Positions 44,747 through 56,545 are shown, counted from the first letter of the stretch. The stretch is DNA of 64,000 nt from Neoarius graeffei (GCF_027579695.1 NC_083572.1:11752915-11816914); one strand, 5' to 3'. The notes: generated from the sequence alone by a model not told the origin. Program-made: numbers and translations.

Positions 44747-45257
44747 TGAAATCGGAGGAACAAGACCAAACAAATCGGCACCGTCTCGGCTGCATCGGTT
44801 TTAATAACACAGAAAAAGATCGATTAACAAAGCTTATTAAAAGATTGAGCAATACTTTTAATGTCCGTCTCTGCTTTCATTTCAGCCCTAACTGCATTGT
44901 ACAGTTGTAAGGGAGGTGTTTAGGAGGTTTACTCATTATATTAGCATTGAGTATTTTACCCAATACCCATCTGTCACATACACACTGTAGATTGGCCATA
45001 GGAGGGCAGTGTGGGACCAGCTTTGGAGATAAAGGTATGCAATGAAATGAAAATAAGTGTTTTAGCTTTCTGATACAAAATAAGTCAGTCGTCTGAGGAA
45101 GCTACAGCAAGCTTTAATTCTTTATTATTTTTGGTTAAAGATAAATACATTTACGTAATGCAATCAAGTGTTTTTCTGAGTCTTTATAGAGATGCTGTGG
45201 ACAGACCTGGAGAGCAAAAAAGATTCCTTAAAGAACAGAAGCAGGATTTTAGATATA
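44747..45257 (+). other. eif3d 3' UTR and downstream sequence
   Basis: The 3' UTR is expected to begin at 44747; a possible signal is ATTAAA at 44836-44841. No other gene is seen up to the MITE at 45258. Confidence 0.5.
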
Positions 45258-45632
45258 CAGTCCTGTGCAGAAGTCTTAGGCTCATTTAAAGAAATGCTGT
45301 AGAAGAAAAATGGCTTAAAAACTTATTAAAAGAAATGTTTCAACATAAAAAAAATGCCATAAACAGTAAGTAATAATAAATGAAACAAAGTCGATATTTG
45401 GTGAGACGACTTTTTGCTTTTAGGTCTCCGGTACAGCGAGTGCAGTTTGATAAGGAAATGAGCTGTAGGTTTTACTGAGCATCTTCCAGAACCAGCCACA
45501 GTTCTTCTGGACACTTTGTCACACTCGCTTCTTAATTTTGCACCAAAACCCAGCAGCTTTCATTGTTTTCTTGCTTAATCTGAAAAGTGCTTTCTTATGG
45601 AATATGATGCTCAGATACAAACTTGGTAACTT
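45258..45632 (-). mobile_element. Tc1/mariner MITE, copy 2, truncated
   Basis: Starts after TA with CAGTCCTGTGCAGAAGTCTT and is the reverse complement of much of 25651-26180. It stops abruptly where Tc1 family 2 sequence begins. Confidence 0.8.
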
Positions 45633-45633
45633 T

Positions 45634-46288
45634 GCATTAGTGCATGTGGCATGGGCAGCTTACATATCTGGAAAGACACCATCAATGCTGAAAGGTATAT
45701 CCAGGTTCTAGAGCAACATATGCTCCCATCCAGACGACGTCTCTTTCAGGGAAGACCTTGCATTTTCCAACATGACAATGCCAAACCACATACTGCATCA
45801 ATTACAGCATCATGGCTGCGTAGAAGAAGGGTCCGGGTACTGAACTGACCAGCCTGCAGTCCAGATCTTTCACCCATAGAAAACATTTGGCGCATCATAA
45901 AACGGAAGATACGACAAAAAAGACCTAAGACAGTTGAGCAACTAGAATCCTACATTAGACAAGAATGGGTTAACATTCCTATCCCTAAACTTGAGCAACT
46001 TGTCTCCTCAGTCCCCAGACGTTTACAGACTGTTGTAAAGAGAAAAGGGGATGTCTCACAGTGGTAAACATGGCCTTGTCCCAACTTTTTTGAGATGTGT
46101 TGTTGTCATGAAATTTAAAATCACCTAATTTTTCTCTTTAAATGATACATTTTCTCAGTTTAAACATTTGATATGTCATCTATGTTCTATTCTGAATAAA
46201 ATATGGAATTTTGAAACTTCCACGTCATTGCATTCCGTTTTTATTTACAATTTGTACTTTGTCCCAACTTTTTTGGAATTGGGGTTGT
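45634..46288 (+). pseudogene. Tc1-like transposon, family 2, 3' part only
   Basis: It starts mid-gene at the codons for [18 protein letters not shown] and keeps [10 protein letters not shown] (second Asp) and [11 protein letters not shown] (Glu), ending GDVSQW and TAA at 46065-46067, then the right inverted repeat to GGGGTTGTA. A TGA at 45846 replaces the tryptophan before PACSPDLS. The left arm, DNA-binding domain and first Asp are missing. Confidence 0.88.
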
Positions 46289-46807
46289 AAAAAAAAAAAC
46301 AAAGTTTGTATGGGAAACACATACTGTACATAAACCCAGACCATTAGAAATTTTATCACAAATCACCAGAATGTTTAAAATGAAACCAACAAGACATTGT
46401 CTTTACTGTGTGTTTTTAAAATGTTTTGTCAAGTGCAATTTATCGAAAGGATAGTTTGGCAGAAAATCACATTTACTCTAAATGGCGTCAGTCAGCCAAG
46501 GTGTTTGGTGGCCGAAAAGAGCTGTATGGATATTAATCACCAATTTAGCATCATCACACATTTCCATCAAAAGACGTTCATTGACTGGGATATACCATAT
46601 TTTCATCGTAACTACATAAAATGTCAGATTCAATTTTAAAAATATACATATCTGGCTTTTTTTTTTTGTAAACTGTTCACCTGGTTCATCTTCAGGAAGT
46701 GCTTTATCTTGGAAAAACCTGGTTCATCACAGGAAATCGTGCACTCGTACATTTATTGGCAATTATTTTATTCCACCAACTGGCTTGGTTTTGGGAGATG
46801 GAAAGAA
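46289..46807. other. Non-coding stretch
   Basis: No gene or repeat boundary that I can support. Confidence 0.5.
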
Positions 46808-46820
46808 CCCAAAGGAAACT

Positions 46821-47190
46821 CATCTCATTATCTCTAGCCGCTTTATCCTGTTCTACAGGGTCACAGGCAAGCTGGAGCCTATCCCAGCTGACTACTGGTG
46901 AAAGGCGGGGTACACCCTGGACAAGTCGCCAGGTCATCACAGGGCTGACACATAGACACAGACAACCATTCACACTCATATTCACACCTACGGTCAATTT
47001 AGAGTCACCAGTTAACCTAACCTGCATGTCTTTGGACTGTGGGGGAAACCGGAGCACCCGGAGGAAACCCACGCGGACACGGGGAGAACATGCAAACTCC
47101 GCACAGAAAGGCCCTCGCCAGCCACTGGGCTCGAACCCGGACCTTCTTGCTGTGAGGCGACAGCGCTAACCACTACACCACCGTGCCACC
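46821..47190 (-). mobile_element. V-SINE, copy 5
   Basis: TSD CCAAAGGAAACT (46809-46820, 47191-47202). Complete head, core and tail. Confidence 0.94.
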
Positions 47191-47202
47191 CCAAAGGAAA
47201 CT

Positions 47203-49083
47203 AACATGGAAAACTTGACAGTAACCCAAGCTCAGGATCAAACTGGGAACTGGAGCCATGGGCCAGGAACAATACCCACTGGACCATCCTCTTTGCAGTC
47301 AATATGTCTGAAATTGCCTTCGTTTCAATCACACTTTGCAACCATGGTAAACAGAAAAGCATCTCAGATCTTCTATCTGGCTTCATTGTAGCCTAATGTA
47401 GTGCGAAGCAAATGAGTGTTTCTGCCCTCTTTCGAACCTCATACCAGAGAGCTGATTGAGGTGGAGGGTGTGTACTGAGTCAGGGAAGCATGTTCGAGCT
47501 CCAGTGCTGGGACAAGAGCTGGGACACTGGTCAAACCTACAGCCTTTCTGTGAGCGAAGAAAACGGTGCAGCAGCTCATCATGCTCTCCACAAATTTCAT
47601 ATCAGCGCTGCCGAACCCCTCCTCCGCTTCCCCGCTCATCTTTTCTTTTTTTCATTTTTATTCATCGTCCACCTTTATTCCTCGGCTTTAATATCATCCG
47701 TCACACCCCTCCCCTTTCATCATACCCCTCTCTCAATCACAGTGGTCAAGGTTAAGGAGGGAGCAGGTTAAAAATAGTGCAATAAAGCGAAGAGGCAGAC
47801 GATGCTACCCCTAGAATACTGATCAGGCCCGGAGCCCACGGGCTCAGCTCCTTCACAATAGAAAGAGTGCAGGGGTAGAGAAGGCTTTTGCCTGGAGGAT
47901 GGGGTTTGATCCGTGGCAGCACTGCAAAAGAAGCGCTCGGCAGTCGTTCTTTGTGAAGCAAATGATGGCAAAAGTCGGGGGGGGGTTGGAAGTCTGGTAT
48001 CTTTTTTTTTTTCCCATCCTCAGTATGGATGCTACTATCCATCCTTCTAGAGCATGCAAACACTTCCATCCTGCACATGCTGAAAGTCTACAAATATTGA
48101 TTTAGTGTGTGTACGAAGGAGCCACTCAGTTTGATAACACACCCCCCGCTGCCGCCGCCTCTTCTCACCCCACCGCCCAGCTCTCTCGTTTTGCCTTCGT
48201 CTGATTAAATACATGATAAATGCCCCTCGTTAAAGAACACTTCCATGACCACTACGATTTCCACATGTACCTTGAGTACACACGTGCGTTTCGACATACA
48301 CATGCACCCACTGTCCTGCATACCTCATAAAACCCAGACAATGGAGCCTGGAAAATTAATTTCAGAACATTTTATGGCTTGCATCAAGCGAAGCAGTCAT
48401 GCTCAGCAGTTAACCAAGCACACGCTTCGTCCTTGCACTACAGGCGGCCAGAAAAGTTGAGTGATGAGGAACAAACAAACACGCACACCAAAGAGAGCAA
48501 GTGAGGCTTTCATTGATGCTCCATGTAGAAAGGGAGGATGAAGAAGAAAGGGGGGGATGGGGATGGGGTGGTTCCCATGGAAACTGAGCAGTCAGCACAT
48601 CTGTATGGTTCCTTGCTGTTGTCCGCTACCGCCAGCATCCCACAGCCTCATCGCCGACAGCACATACGCATAAAACAACACTGACCCCCTGATCACACGT
48701 TCACACCTTCCCACTTTATAACGCTGTCTCACATCGCCTGTATGCGTACAGATCATATTCACTCGCACACACTATTCTGACCTTTAATTACTGTCGGTGA
48801 ACCTACCTTCAGGTATAAGATTACTGACTGTATCCCATTGCTAAGCCTGGTTCTTCGGGCCAGACAGGTTGATTTGAGTATTTCGGAAACTCCTGAAACC
48901 GCGAGTGTTTCCCATGGAGCATTGTTGAAGAGAAAGGTACGAGGAGAGTCTGCATGGCCCGACTCTTTTCAGCTGACAGGAAGACTACAGTAACTCAAAC
49001 GAGACCGTCAACGACGGTGTAGCTCACTCTGGTCCCGTCGAGTCCGGAAGGAACAATCTAAAGTGGGCCACCTTGCACAATAA
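47203..49083. other. Apparently unique non-coding sequence
   Basis: Open frames up to about 100 codons occur on both strands, but none has a recognisable motif and they overlap each other, with T-, C- and G-rich runs. About 48840-48930 (TTTGAGTATTTCGGAAACTC) echoes, in reverse, the repeats at 53757 and 56143. I cannot exclude regulatory sequence. Confidence 0.5.
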
Positions 49084-49095
49084 ATGTTGCAAGCT

Positions 49096-49446
49096 CATCT
49101 CATTATCTCTAGCCGCTTTATCCTGTTCTACAGGGTTGCAGGCAAGCTGGAGCCTATCCCAGCTGACTACGGGCGAAAGGCGGGGTACACCCTGGACAAG
49201 TCGCCAGGTCATCACAGGGCTGACACATAGACACAGACAACCATTCACACTCACGGTCAATTTAGAGTCACCAGTTAACCTAACCTGCATGTCTTTGGAC
49301 TGTGGGGGAAACCGGAGCACCCAGAGGAAAGCTACGGGGAGAACATGCAAACTCCGCACAGAAAGGCCCTCGCCGGCCACGGGGCTCGAACCCGGACCTT
49401 CTTGCTGTGAGGCGACAGTGCTAACCACTACACCACTGTGCCGCCC
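49096..49446 (-). mobile_element. V-SINE, copy 6
   Basis: TSD ATGTTGCAAGCT (49084-49095, 49447-49458). A 20-25 bp deletion in the core near 49330. The next Tc1 element begins one base past its right TSD. Confidence 0.93.
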
Positions 49447-49811
49447 ATGTTGCAAGCTACACTTGTGTTCAAAATAATAGCAGTCCAACACGACTAACCA
49501 GATCAATCACTGTTTTTGTTGGAAATTATATTACTACATGGCAAATAATTTACCAGTAGGTGTAGTAGAGTCATAGAAAACCAACAGACCCAACATTCAT
49601 GATATGCATGCTCCTGAGTCTGTGTAATCGAATAATTAAGTGAAAGGGACGTGTTCAAAATAATAGCAGTGTGGAGTTTAATTAGTGAGGTCATTCATTC
49701 TGTGAAAAAACAGATGTCAATCAGGTGGCCCTCATTTAAGGATGAAGCCAGCACGTTGTACATCCATTTCTCTCTGAAAACCAGAGAAACATGGGTTGTT
49801 CCAGACATTGT

Positions 49812-50740
49812 TCAGAAGAACAGCGTGCTTTGATTAAAACGTTGATTGGAAAGGGGAAAACGTATACTGTAAAGAAGTGCAGAAAATGATGGGCTGCTCG
49901 GCTAAAATGATCTCCAGTGCTTTAAAATGGACAGCAAAACCAGAGAGACGTGGAAGAAAACAGAAGACTACCATTCGAATGGATCGAAGAATAGCCAGAA
50001 TGGCAAAGACTCAGCCAATGATCAGCTCCAGGGTGATCAAAGACAGTCTGAAGTTACCTGTGAGTACTGTGACAATTAGAAGACGCCTGTGTGAAACTAA
50101 TCTATCGGCAAGAAGCTCCCGCAAAGTTCCACTGTTAAAAAAAAGACGTGCTGAAGAGGATACAATTTGCCAAAGAACACATCGACTGGCCTAAAGAGAA
50201 ATGGAAAAACATTTTGTGGACTGATGAAAGTAAAATTGTTCTTTTTGGGTCCAAGAGCCGCAGACAGTTTTTCAGACGACCCCCAAACACTGAATTCAAG
50301 CCACAGTACACTCTGAAGACAGTGAAGCATGGTGGTGCAAGCATCATGATATGGGAATGTTTCTCTTACTATGGTGTTGGGCCCATTTATCACATACCAG
50401 GGATCATGGATCAGTTTGCATATATCAAAATACTTGAGGAGGTCATGTTGCCTTATGCTGAAGAGGAAATGCCCTTGAAATGGGTGTTTCAACAAGACAA
50501 TGACCCCAAACACACCAGTAAGCGAGCAGCATCAGGGTTCAAGTCCAACAAAATGAAAGTTATGGAGTGGCCAGCCCAATCCCCGGACCTTAATCCGATA
50601 GAAAACTTGTGGGGTGACATCAAAAATGCTGTTTCTGAGGCAAAACCAAGAAATGCAGAGGAATTGTGGAATGTTGTCAAATCATCCTGGGCTGGAATAC
50701 CTGTTCACAGGTGCCAGAAGTTCTCAGAAACCGTGGTTAT
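49812..50740 (+). pseudogene. Tc1-like transposase, frameshifted (family 4)
   Basis: Reads [20 protein letters not shown], then a one-base loss before [15 protein letters not shown], continues through RRGRKQKTT and [20 protein letters not shown], then shifts again near 50145 to [20 protein letters not shown]. Catalytic residues are kept in [22 protein letters not shown] and [12 protein letters not shown]. The C-terminus after GIPVHRC departs from the usual MPRR block. At least two frameshifts make it inactive. Confidence 0.88.
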
Positions 50741-50823
50741 ACAACTAAATATTAGTTTAGTGATTCACAGGAATACTAAATCCTTAAGACTTTGTTCAGT
50801 TTATACAGTAAATATTTGGAGTT

Positions 50824-51178
50824 GGGCAGCACGGTGGTGTAGTGGTTAGCGCTGTCGCCTCACAGCAAGAAGGTCCTGGGTTCGAGCCCCGGGGCCGGCG
50901 AGGGCCTTTCTGTGTGGAGTTTGCATGTTCTCCCCGTGTCCGCGTGGGTTTCCTCCGGGTGCTCCGGTTTCCCCCACAGTCCAAAGACATGCAGGTTAGG
51001 TTAACTGGCGACTCTAAATTGACCGTAGGTGTGAATGGTTGTCTGTGTCTATGTGTCAGCCCTGTGATGACCTGGCGACTTGTCCAGGGTGTACCCCGCC
51101 TTTCGCCCATAGTCAGCTGGGATAGGCTCCAGCTTGCCTGCGACCCTGTAGAAGGATAAAGCGGCTAGAGATAATGAG
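50824..51178 (+). mobile_element. V-SINE, copy 7 (inside Tc1 family 4)
   Basis: TSD ATATTTGGAGTT (50812-50823, 51179-51190). The core lacks the GTGAGTGTGAAT repeat of other copies. Confidence 0.94.
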
Positions 51179-51429
51179 ATATTTGGAGTTTGTAATGAAA
51201 AATGCAGACACTGCTATTTTTTTGAACAGCCCAATGTTCATTTTTCTTCATTTTCTGTAAAGTAATTAAAATATTCATACATTTTTCTTCATGTTTTGAT
51301 GTAGAATATAATGTGCAGTGTTCCCAATGCATGGAAATAAAAACTATTATAAGGATTTTGAGCTTTACTCACGTTTTTAAACACACTGCTATTATTTTGA
51401 ACACAACTGTATATACACTATATATAGAA

Positions 51430-51850
51430 GCTATATCCACCCTAGGAATACCGACCTATTTGCCAGAAAGAATCCAAAACGGTGAGGAATTGACTGAGAA
51501 GTGATTTTTGTTGAGCTGCTCGTTAAGGCTTAATTAGTCCATAACTTCATTAACAATTGTAATTCAGCAAATCTGGGTAGAAGTTATATGCACCCTTGGT
51601 ACCCCTACCTTCATGCCAAAAAGAATCAAAATCAATGAAGAACTGAGGGAGAAGAAGCAATTTGTCTGGAAACTGCTCGTTAGAGCTTAATTACTCCATA
51701 TCTTCATTATTAATTACAATTATGCAAATTTAGGTAGTAGCCATATGCACCCCAGGCAGACCTACCTTCCTGCCAAAAAGAATAAAAATTGCTGAAGAAT
51801 TGCGAGAGAAGAAGCGATTTTCATGAAACATGGATGACACCAGATGACGG
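51430..51850. repeat. About 153-bp tandem repeat, 2.7 units
   Basis: Units start near 51437, 51589 and 51744 with the pattern CACCC-TAGG-ACC-ACCTA, followed by GCCAAAAAGAAT and GAGAAGAAGCGATTT. They end at a GGATGACACCAGATGACGG motif. The unit is AT-rich and non-coding. Confidence 0.8.
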
Positions 51851-52030
51851 ATGATACATGATGGCATAAGCTCATCGCCTGTCAGCCAGATGAGCAAATA
51901 ATCACCCGATACAACCGTGATGAGCAGAAAAGCATTTAGAACAGTTAGGAAACACGACGAGATACTGTATACTGTGATGAAAAAAAATGACCAACATGCT
52001 CTATTTTGTATTCATCCCTACTTATCATTA

Positions 52031-53615
52031 CAGTGCCTTGCAAAAGTATTCATACCCCTTGAACTTTTTCACATTTTTCCACCTTACAACCACGAACTTA
52101 AAAGTTTTTTATTGAGATTTTATGTGATAGACCAACACAGAGTAGCACATAATTGTGAAGTGAAACGAAAATGATAAATGGTCTTCAAAATTTTAAACAA
52201 ATAAAAATCTGAAAAATGTGGTGTGCATTCGTATTCAGCCCCCCTGCATCAATAGATCAGTAGAGCCACCTTTTGCTGCAATTACAGCTGCAAGTCTTTT
52301 GTGGTATGTCTCTACCAGCTTTGCACATCTAGACACTGAAATTTTTGCCCATTCTTCTTTGCAAAATAGCTCAAGCTCAGCCAGATTGGATGGAGAGCGT
52401 CTGTGAACAGCAATTTTCAAGTCTTGCCACAGATGCTCAATGGGATTTAGGTCTGGACTTTGACTGGGCCATTCTAACACATGAATATTCTTTGATCTAA
52501 ACCGTTCCATTGTAGCTCTGGCTGTATGTTTAGGGTCATTGTCTTGCTGGAAGGTGAATCTCCTTCCCAGTCTCAAGTCTTTTGCAGCCTCCAACAGGTT
52601 TTCTTCCAGGATTGCCCTGTATTTAGCTCCATCCAGCTTTCCTGTCCCTGCTGAAGAAAAGCATCCCCATAGCATGATGCTGCCAACACCATGTTTCACA
52701 GTGGGGATGGTGTGTGCAGGGTGATGAGCAGTGTTAGTTTTCTGCCACACATAGCGCTTTGCATTTAGGCCAAAAAGTTCAACTTTGGTCTCATCTGACC
52801 AAAGCACCTTCTTCCACATGTTTGCTGTGTCCCCTACATGGCTTCTGGCAAACTGCAAACGGGACTTCTTATGCCTGTCTTTCAACAATGGCTTTCTTCT
52901 TGCCACTCTTCCAAAAAGGCCAGATTTGTGGAGTGTACGACTTATAGTTGTCCTGTGCACAGATTCTCCCACCTGAGCTGTGGATTTCTGCAGCTCCTCC
53001 AGAGTGATCATGGGCCTCTTGGCTGCTTCTCTGACCAGTGCTGTCCTTGCTCGCTCTGTCAGTTTAGGTGGACGGCCATGTCTTGGTAGGTTTGCAGTTG
53101 TGCCATACTTTTTCCATTTTTGAATGATGGATTGAACAGTGCTTCTTGAGATGTTGGATATTTTTTTATAACCTAACCCTGCTTTAAACTTCTCCAGAAC
53201 TTTATCCCTGACCTGTCTGGTGAGTTCTTTGGTCTTCATGATGCTGTTTGTTCAGTGTTCTCTAACAAACCACTGAGGCCTTCACAGAACAAGTGTATTT
53301 ATGCTGAGAGTAAATTACACACAGTAGGACTCTATTAACTAATTAGATGACTTCTGAAGGCAATTGATTGCACTGGATTGTATTTAGAGGTATCAGAGGA
53401 CAGGGGGCTGAATACTAATGCGCATCACATTTTTCAGATTTTTATTTGTTTAAAATTTTGAAGACCATTTATCATTTTCATTTCACTTCACAATTATGTG
53501 CTACTCTGTGTTGGTCTATCACATAAAATCGCAATAAAAAACTTTTAAGTTCGTGGTTGTAAGGTGGAAAAATGTGAAAAAGTTCAAGGGGTATGAATAC
53601 TTTTTCAAGGCACTG
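52031..53615 (-). mobile_element. Tc1-like transposon, family 5
   Basis: TA flanks (52029-52030, 53616-53617). About 200-bp inverted repeats starting CAGTGCCTTGCAAAAGTATT. 1585 bp. Confidence 0.96.
52235..53239 (-). CDS. Tc1-like transposase, uninterrupted 334-codon ORF
   Basis: DDE transposase that would bind the element's inverted repeats and move it by cut-and-paste into TA sites. It starts MKTKELTRQVRDKVLEKFKA and ends at the stop after LLMQGG. Helix-turn-helix: GYKKISNISRSTVQSIIQKW; the GRPPK linker follows. Catalytic residues: [33 protein letters not shown]. It is the only complete transposase frame in the window. Against the family pattern it seems to lack about three residues between GYKKIS and ISRST and about six to seven after GTGKL, and has KHGVGS where KHGGGS is usual. 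All are in-frame, so activity is doubtful. Confidence 0.9.
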   Translation of the reverse strand: MKTKELTRQVRDKVLEKFKAGLGYKKISNISRSTVQSIIQKWKKYGTTANLPRHGRPPKLTERARTALVREAAKRPMITLEELQKSTAQVGESVHRTTISRTLHKSGLFGRVARRKPLLKDRHKKSRLQFARSHVGDTANMWKKVLWSDETKVELFGLNAKRYVWQKTNTAHHPAHTIPTVKHGVGSIMLWGCFSSAGTGKLDGAKYRAILEENLLEAAKDLRLGRRFTFQQDNDPKHTARATMERFRSKNIHVLEWPSQSPDLNPIEHLWQDLKIAVHRRSPSNLAELELFCKEEWAKISVSRCAKLVETYHKRLAAVIAAKGGSTDLLMQGG

Positions 53616-53756
53616 TAATTAAGCTCATGTCGAGATGTTTAGACTCTTAGTAAGGTTGGAAGTGTGACAGGTGGACAGGAAGTAGTGTAGATTCTATACA
53701 ATCTGAGCTGGAAATGGTTTATAAGGTAACATCATGCAACTTATCTCTTTCACTCT

Positions 53757-54145
53757 CACACATACACCGACCACTTTAATAGGAACCTGTTCTTGATTCT
53801 AAGATCCCTGTTCTTGGCTGCAGGACTGGAACCCAGTGTGGTGTTCTGCTGTTGCATGCTGAGATGCTTTTCTGCTCATTACGGTTGTAAAGAGTTGCTA
53901 TGAGTTACTATATCCTTCCTGGCTATAGCTCAAACCAATCTGGCCATTTTCCTCTGACCTCTCTTATCAACAAGGCATTTGTTTCCACCCACAGAACTGT
54001 CGCTCACTCACTCAGTGTTTTTTTGTTTTTCGCACCATTTTGTTGTGTATGTGTGAAAACCCCAGATCATCATCAGTTTCTGAAATACTCAAACCAGTCC
54101 ATCTGGTTCAAACCAACACCCATGCCACAGTGAAAGAAAGTCACA
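53757..54145. repeat. Interspersed repeat, copy 1 (ACTTTAATAGGAAC type)
   Basis: Begins near ACCGACCACTTTAATAGGAA and ends near CCCATGCCACAGTGAAAG. The second copy at 56143-56540 is mostly the same with a 20-30 bp difference near GTGTGAAAACCCC. A common teleost repeat; its class is unknown to me. 54150-54410 shows nothing definite. Confidence 0.75.
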
Positions 54146-54415
54146 CTAGCAGTATTAATGCTGATGTCCATGTGCTAATTAATTCCACAAATAACGTTTT
54201 ATTCCTTTTTTTAAAGATAGATATGGCTGTTGATGATATGGCTTTTTTCCATTTTTTCAGTTAGACTCAAGATCACAAAAACTGTTGTAACATCAGTCAG
54301 CTCTGTTTAGGTTCCTAAAATTGCTGTCGTTACCCCCAACCCCTCACCTTTACCCCAAACATTCTCACTCAGCCAAGACATTTTGGTGTCTGAATTTTGT
54401 TTACTTAGTTTTGTA

Positions 54416-56019
54416 CAACCCCGATTCCAAAAAAGTTGGGACAAAGTACAAATTGTAAATAAAAACGGAATGCAATAATTTACAAATCTCAAAAACTGAT
54501 ATTGTATTCACAGTAGAACATAGACAACATATCAAATGTCGAAAGTGAGACATTTTGAAATTTCATGCCAAATATTGGCTCATTTGAAATTTCATGACAG
54601 CAACACATCTCAAAAAAGTTGGGACAGGGGCAATAAGAGGCTGGAAAAGTTAAAGGTACAAAAAAGGAACAGCTGGAGGACCAAATTGCAACTCATTAGG
54701 TCAATTGGCAATAGGTCATTAACATGACTGGGTATAAAAAGAGCATCTTGGAGTGGCAGCGGCTCTCAGAAGTAAAGATGGGAAGAGGATCACCAATCCC
54801 CCTAATTCTGCGCCGACAAATAGTGGAGCAATATCAGAAAGGAGTTCAACAGTGTAAAATTGCAAAAAGTTTGAACATATCATCATCTACAGTGCATAAT
54901 ATCATCAAAAGATTCAGAGAATCTGGAAGAATCTCTGTGCGTAAGGGTCAAGGCCGGAAAACCGTACTGGGTGCCCGTGATCTTCGGGCCCTTAGACGGC
55001 ACTGCATCACATACAGGCATGCTTCTGTATTGGAAATCACAAAATGGGCTCAGGAATATTTCCAGAGAACATTATCTGTGAACACAATTCACCGTGTCAT
55101 CCGCCGTTGCCAGCTAAAACTCTATAGTTCAAAGAAGAAGCCGTATCTAAACATGATCCAGAAGCGTAGACGTCTTCTCTGGGCCAAGGCTCATTTAAAA
55201 TGGACTGTGGCAAAGTGGAAAACTGTTCTGTGGTCAGACGAATCAAAATTTGAAGTTCTTTATGGAAATCAGAGACGCCGTGTCATTCGGACTAAAGAGG
55301 AGAAGGACGACCCGAGTTGTTATCAGCGCTCAGTTCAGAAGCCTGCATCTCTGATGGTATGGGGTTGCATTAGTGCGTGTGGCATGGGCAGCTTACACAT
55401 CTGGAAAGACACCATCAATGCTGAAAGGTATATCCAGGTTCTAGAGCAACATATGCTCCCATCCAGATGACGTCTCTTTCAGGGAAGACCTTGCATTTTC
55501 CAGCATGACAATGCCAAACCACATACTGCATCAATTACAGCATCATGGCTGCGTAGAAGAAGGGTCCGGGTACTGAACTGGCCAGCCTGCAGTCCAGATC
55601 TTTCACCCATAGAAAACATTTGGCGCATCATAAAACGGAAGATACGACAAAAAAGACCTAAAACAGTTGAGCAACTAGAATCCTACATTAGACAAGAATG
55701 GGTTAACATTCCTATCCCTAACCTTGAGCAACTTGTCTCCTCAGTCCCCAGACGTTTACAGACTGTTGTAAAGAGAAAAGGGGATGTCTCACAGTGGTAA
55801 ACATGGCCTTGTCCCAACTTTTTTGAGATGTGTTGTTGTCATGAAATTTAAAATCACCTAATTTTTCTCTTTAAATGATACATTTTCTCAGTTTAAACAT
55901 TTGATATGTCATCTATGTTCTATTCTGAATAAAATATGGAATTTGAAACTTCCACATCATTGCATTCCGTTTTTATTTACAATTTGTACTTTGTCCCAAC
56001 TTTTCTGGAATCGGGGTTG
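54416..56019 (+). mobile_element. Tc1-like transposon, family 2, copy 2
   Basis: TA flanks (54414-54415, 56020-56021). Same IR/DR arms as 32341-33942, opposite orientation. 1604 bp. Confidence 0.96.
54724..55800 (+). pseudogene. Tc1-like transposase with a single stop (family 2, copy 2)
   Basis: Frame of 358 codons to TAA at 55798; likely start at [20 protein letters not shown] (54778). All three catalytic motifs are present: [31 protein letters not shown]. The single stop is TGA at 55468-55470, where the other copies read CGA ([10 protein letters not shown]), a typical CpG decay. Otherwise intact. Confidence 0.93.
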
Positions 56020-56142
56020 TACTTTAATGTTGCTAAATGTAAGAGATGTTTTTGGCCTCCATTATTTTTTCATCATGCAAATGCCGAAATTGTAAAAGAC
56101 TCACCTCGGATCATGGTATTTTGTCAGATGACCTAAAATAGA

Positions 56143-56545
56143 CTTGTATACACTCACTGACTACTTTAATAGGAACTTGTTCTTGATTCTAAGATTTCTG
56201 TTCTTGGCTGCAGGAGCGGAACCCAATGTGGTCTTCTGCTGTTGCATGCTGAGATGCTTTTCTGCTCACCATGGTTGTAAAGAGTTGCTATGAGTTACTA
56301 TATCCTTCCTGAAAGCTCGAACCAATCTGGCCTTTTTCCTTTGACCTCTCTTATCAACAAGGCATTTGTTTCCACCCACAGAACTGTCGCTCACTCACTC
56401 AATGTTTTTTGTTTTTCGCACCATTCTATCTGTGTAAACTCTAGAGACTGTTGTGTGTGAAAACCCCAGGAGATCAGCAGTTTCTGAAATACTCAAACCA
56501 GTCCATCTGGCTCAAACCAACACCCATGCCACAGTGAAAGTCACC
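56143..56545. repeat. Interspersed repeat, copy 2 (ACTTTAATAGGAAC type)
   Basis: Similar to 53757-54145, same orientation, so family 2 copy 2 lies between two direct copies. From 56545 to 57260 I see no gene. Confidence 0.75.

Larger units (their letters stand above)
49460..51409 (+). mobile_element. Tc1-like transposon, family 4
   Basis: TA flanks (49458-49459, 51410-51411). Ends CACTTGTGTTCAAAATAATA and complement of CTATTATTTTGAACACAACTG; the motif GTTCAAAATAATAGCAGT recurs at about 49653 as an inner direct repeat. Contains V-SINE copy 7. Confidence 0.93.

Noticed and set aside
47439..48105. Several overlapping ORFs of 60-108 codons
   Set aside because: Low-complexity, overlapping on both strands, no motif, no splice context.
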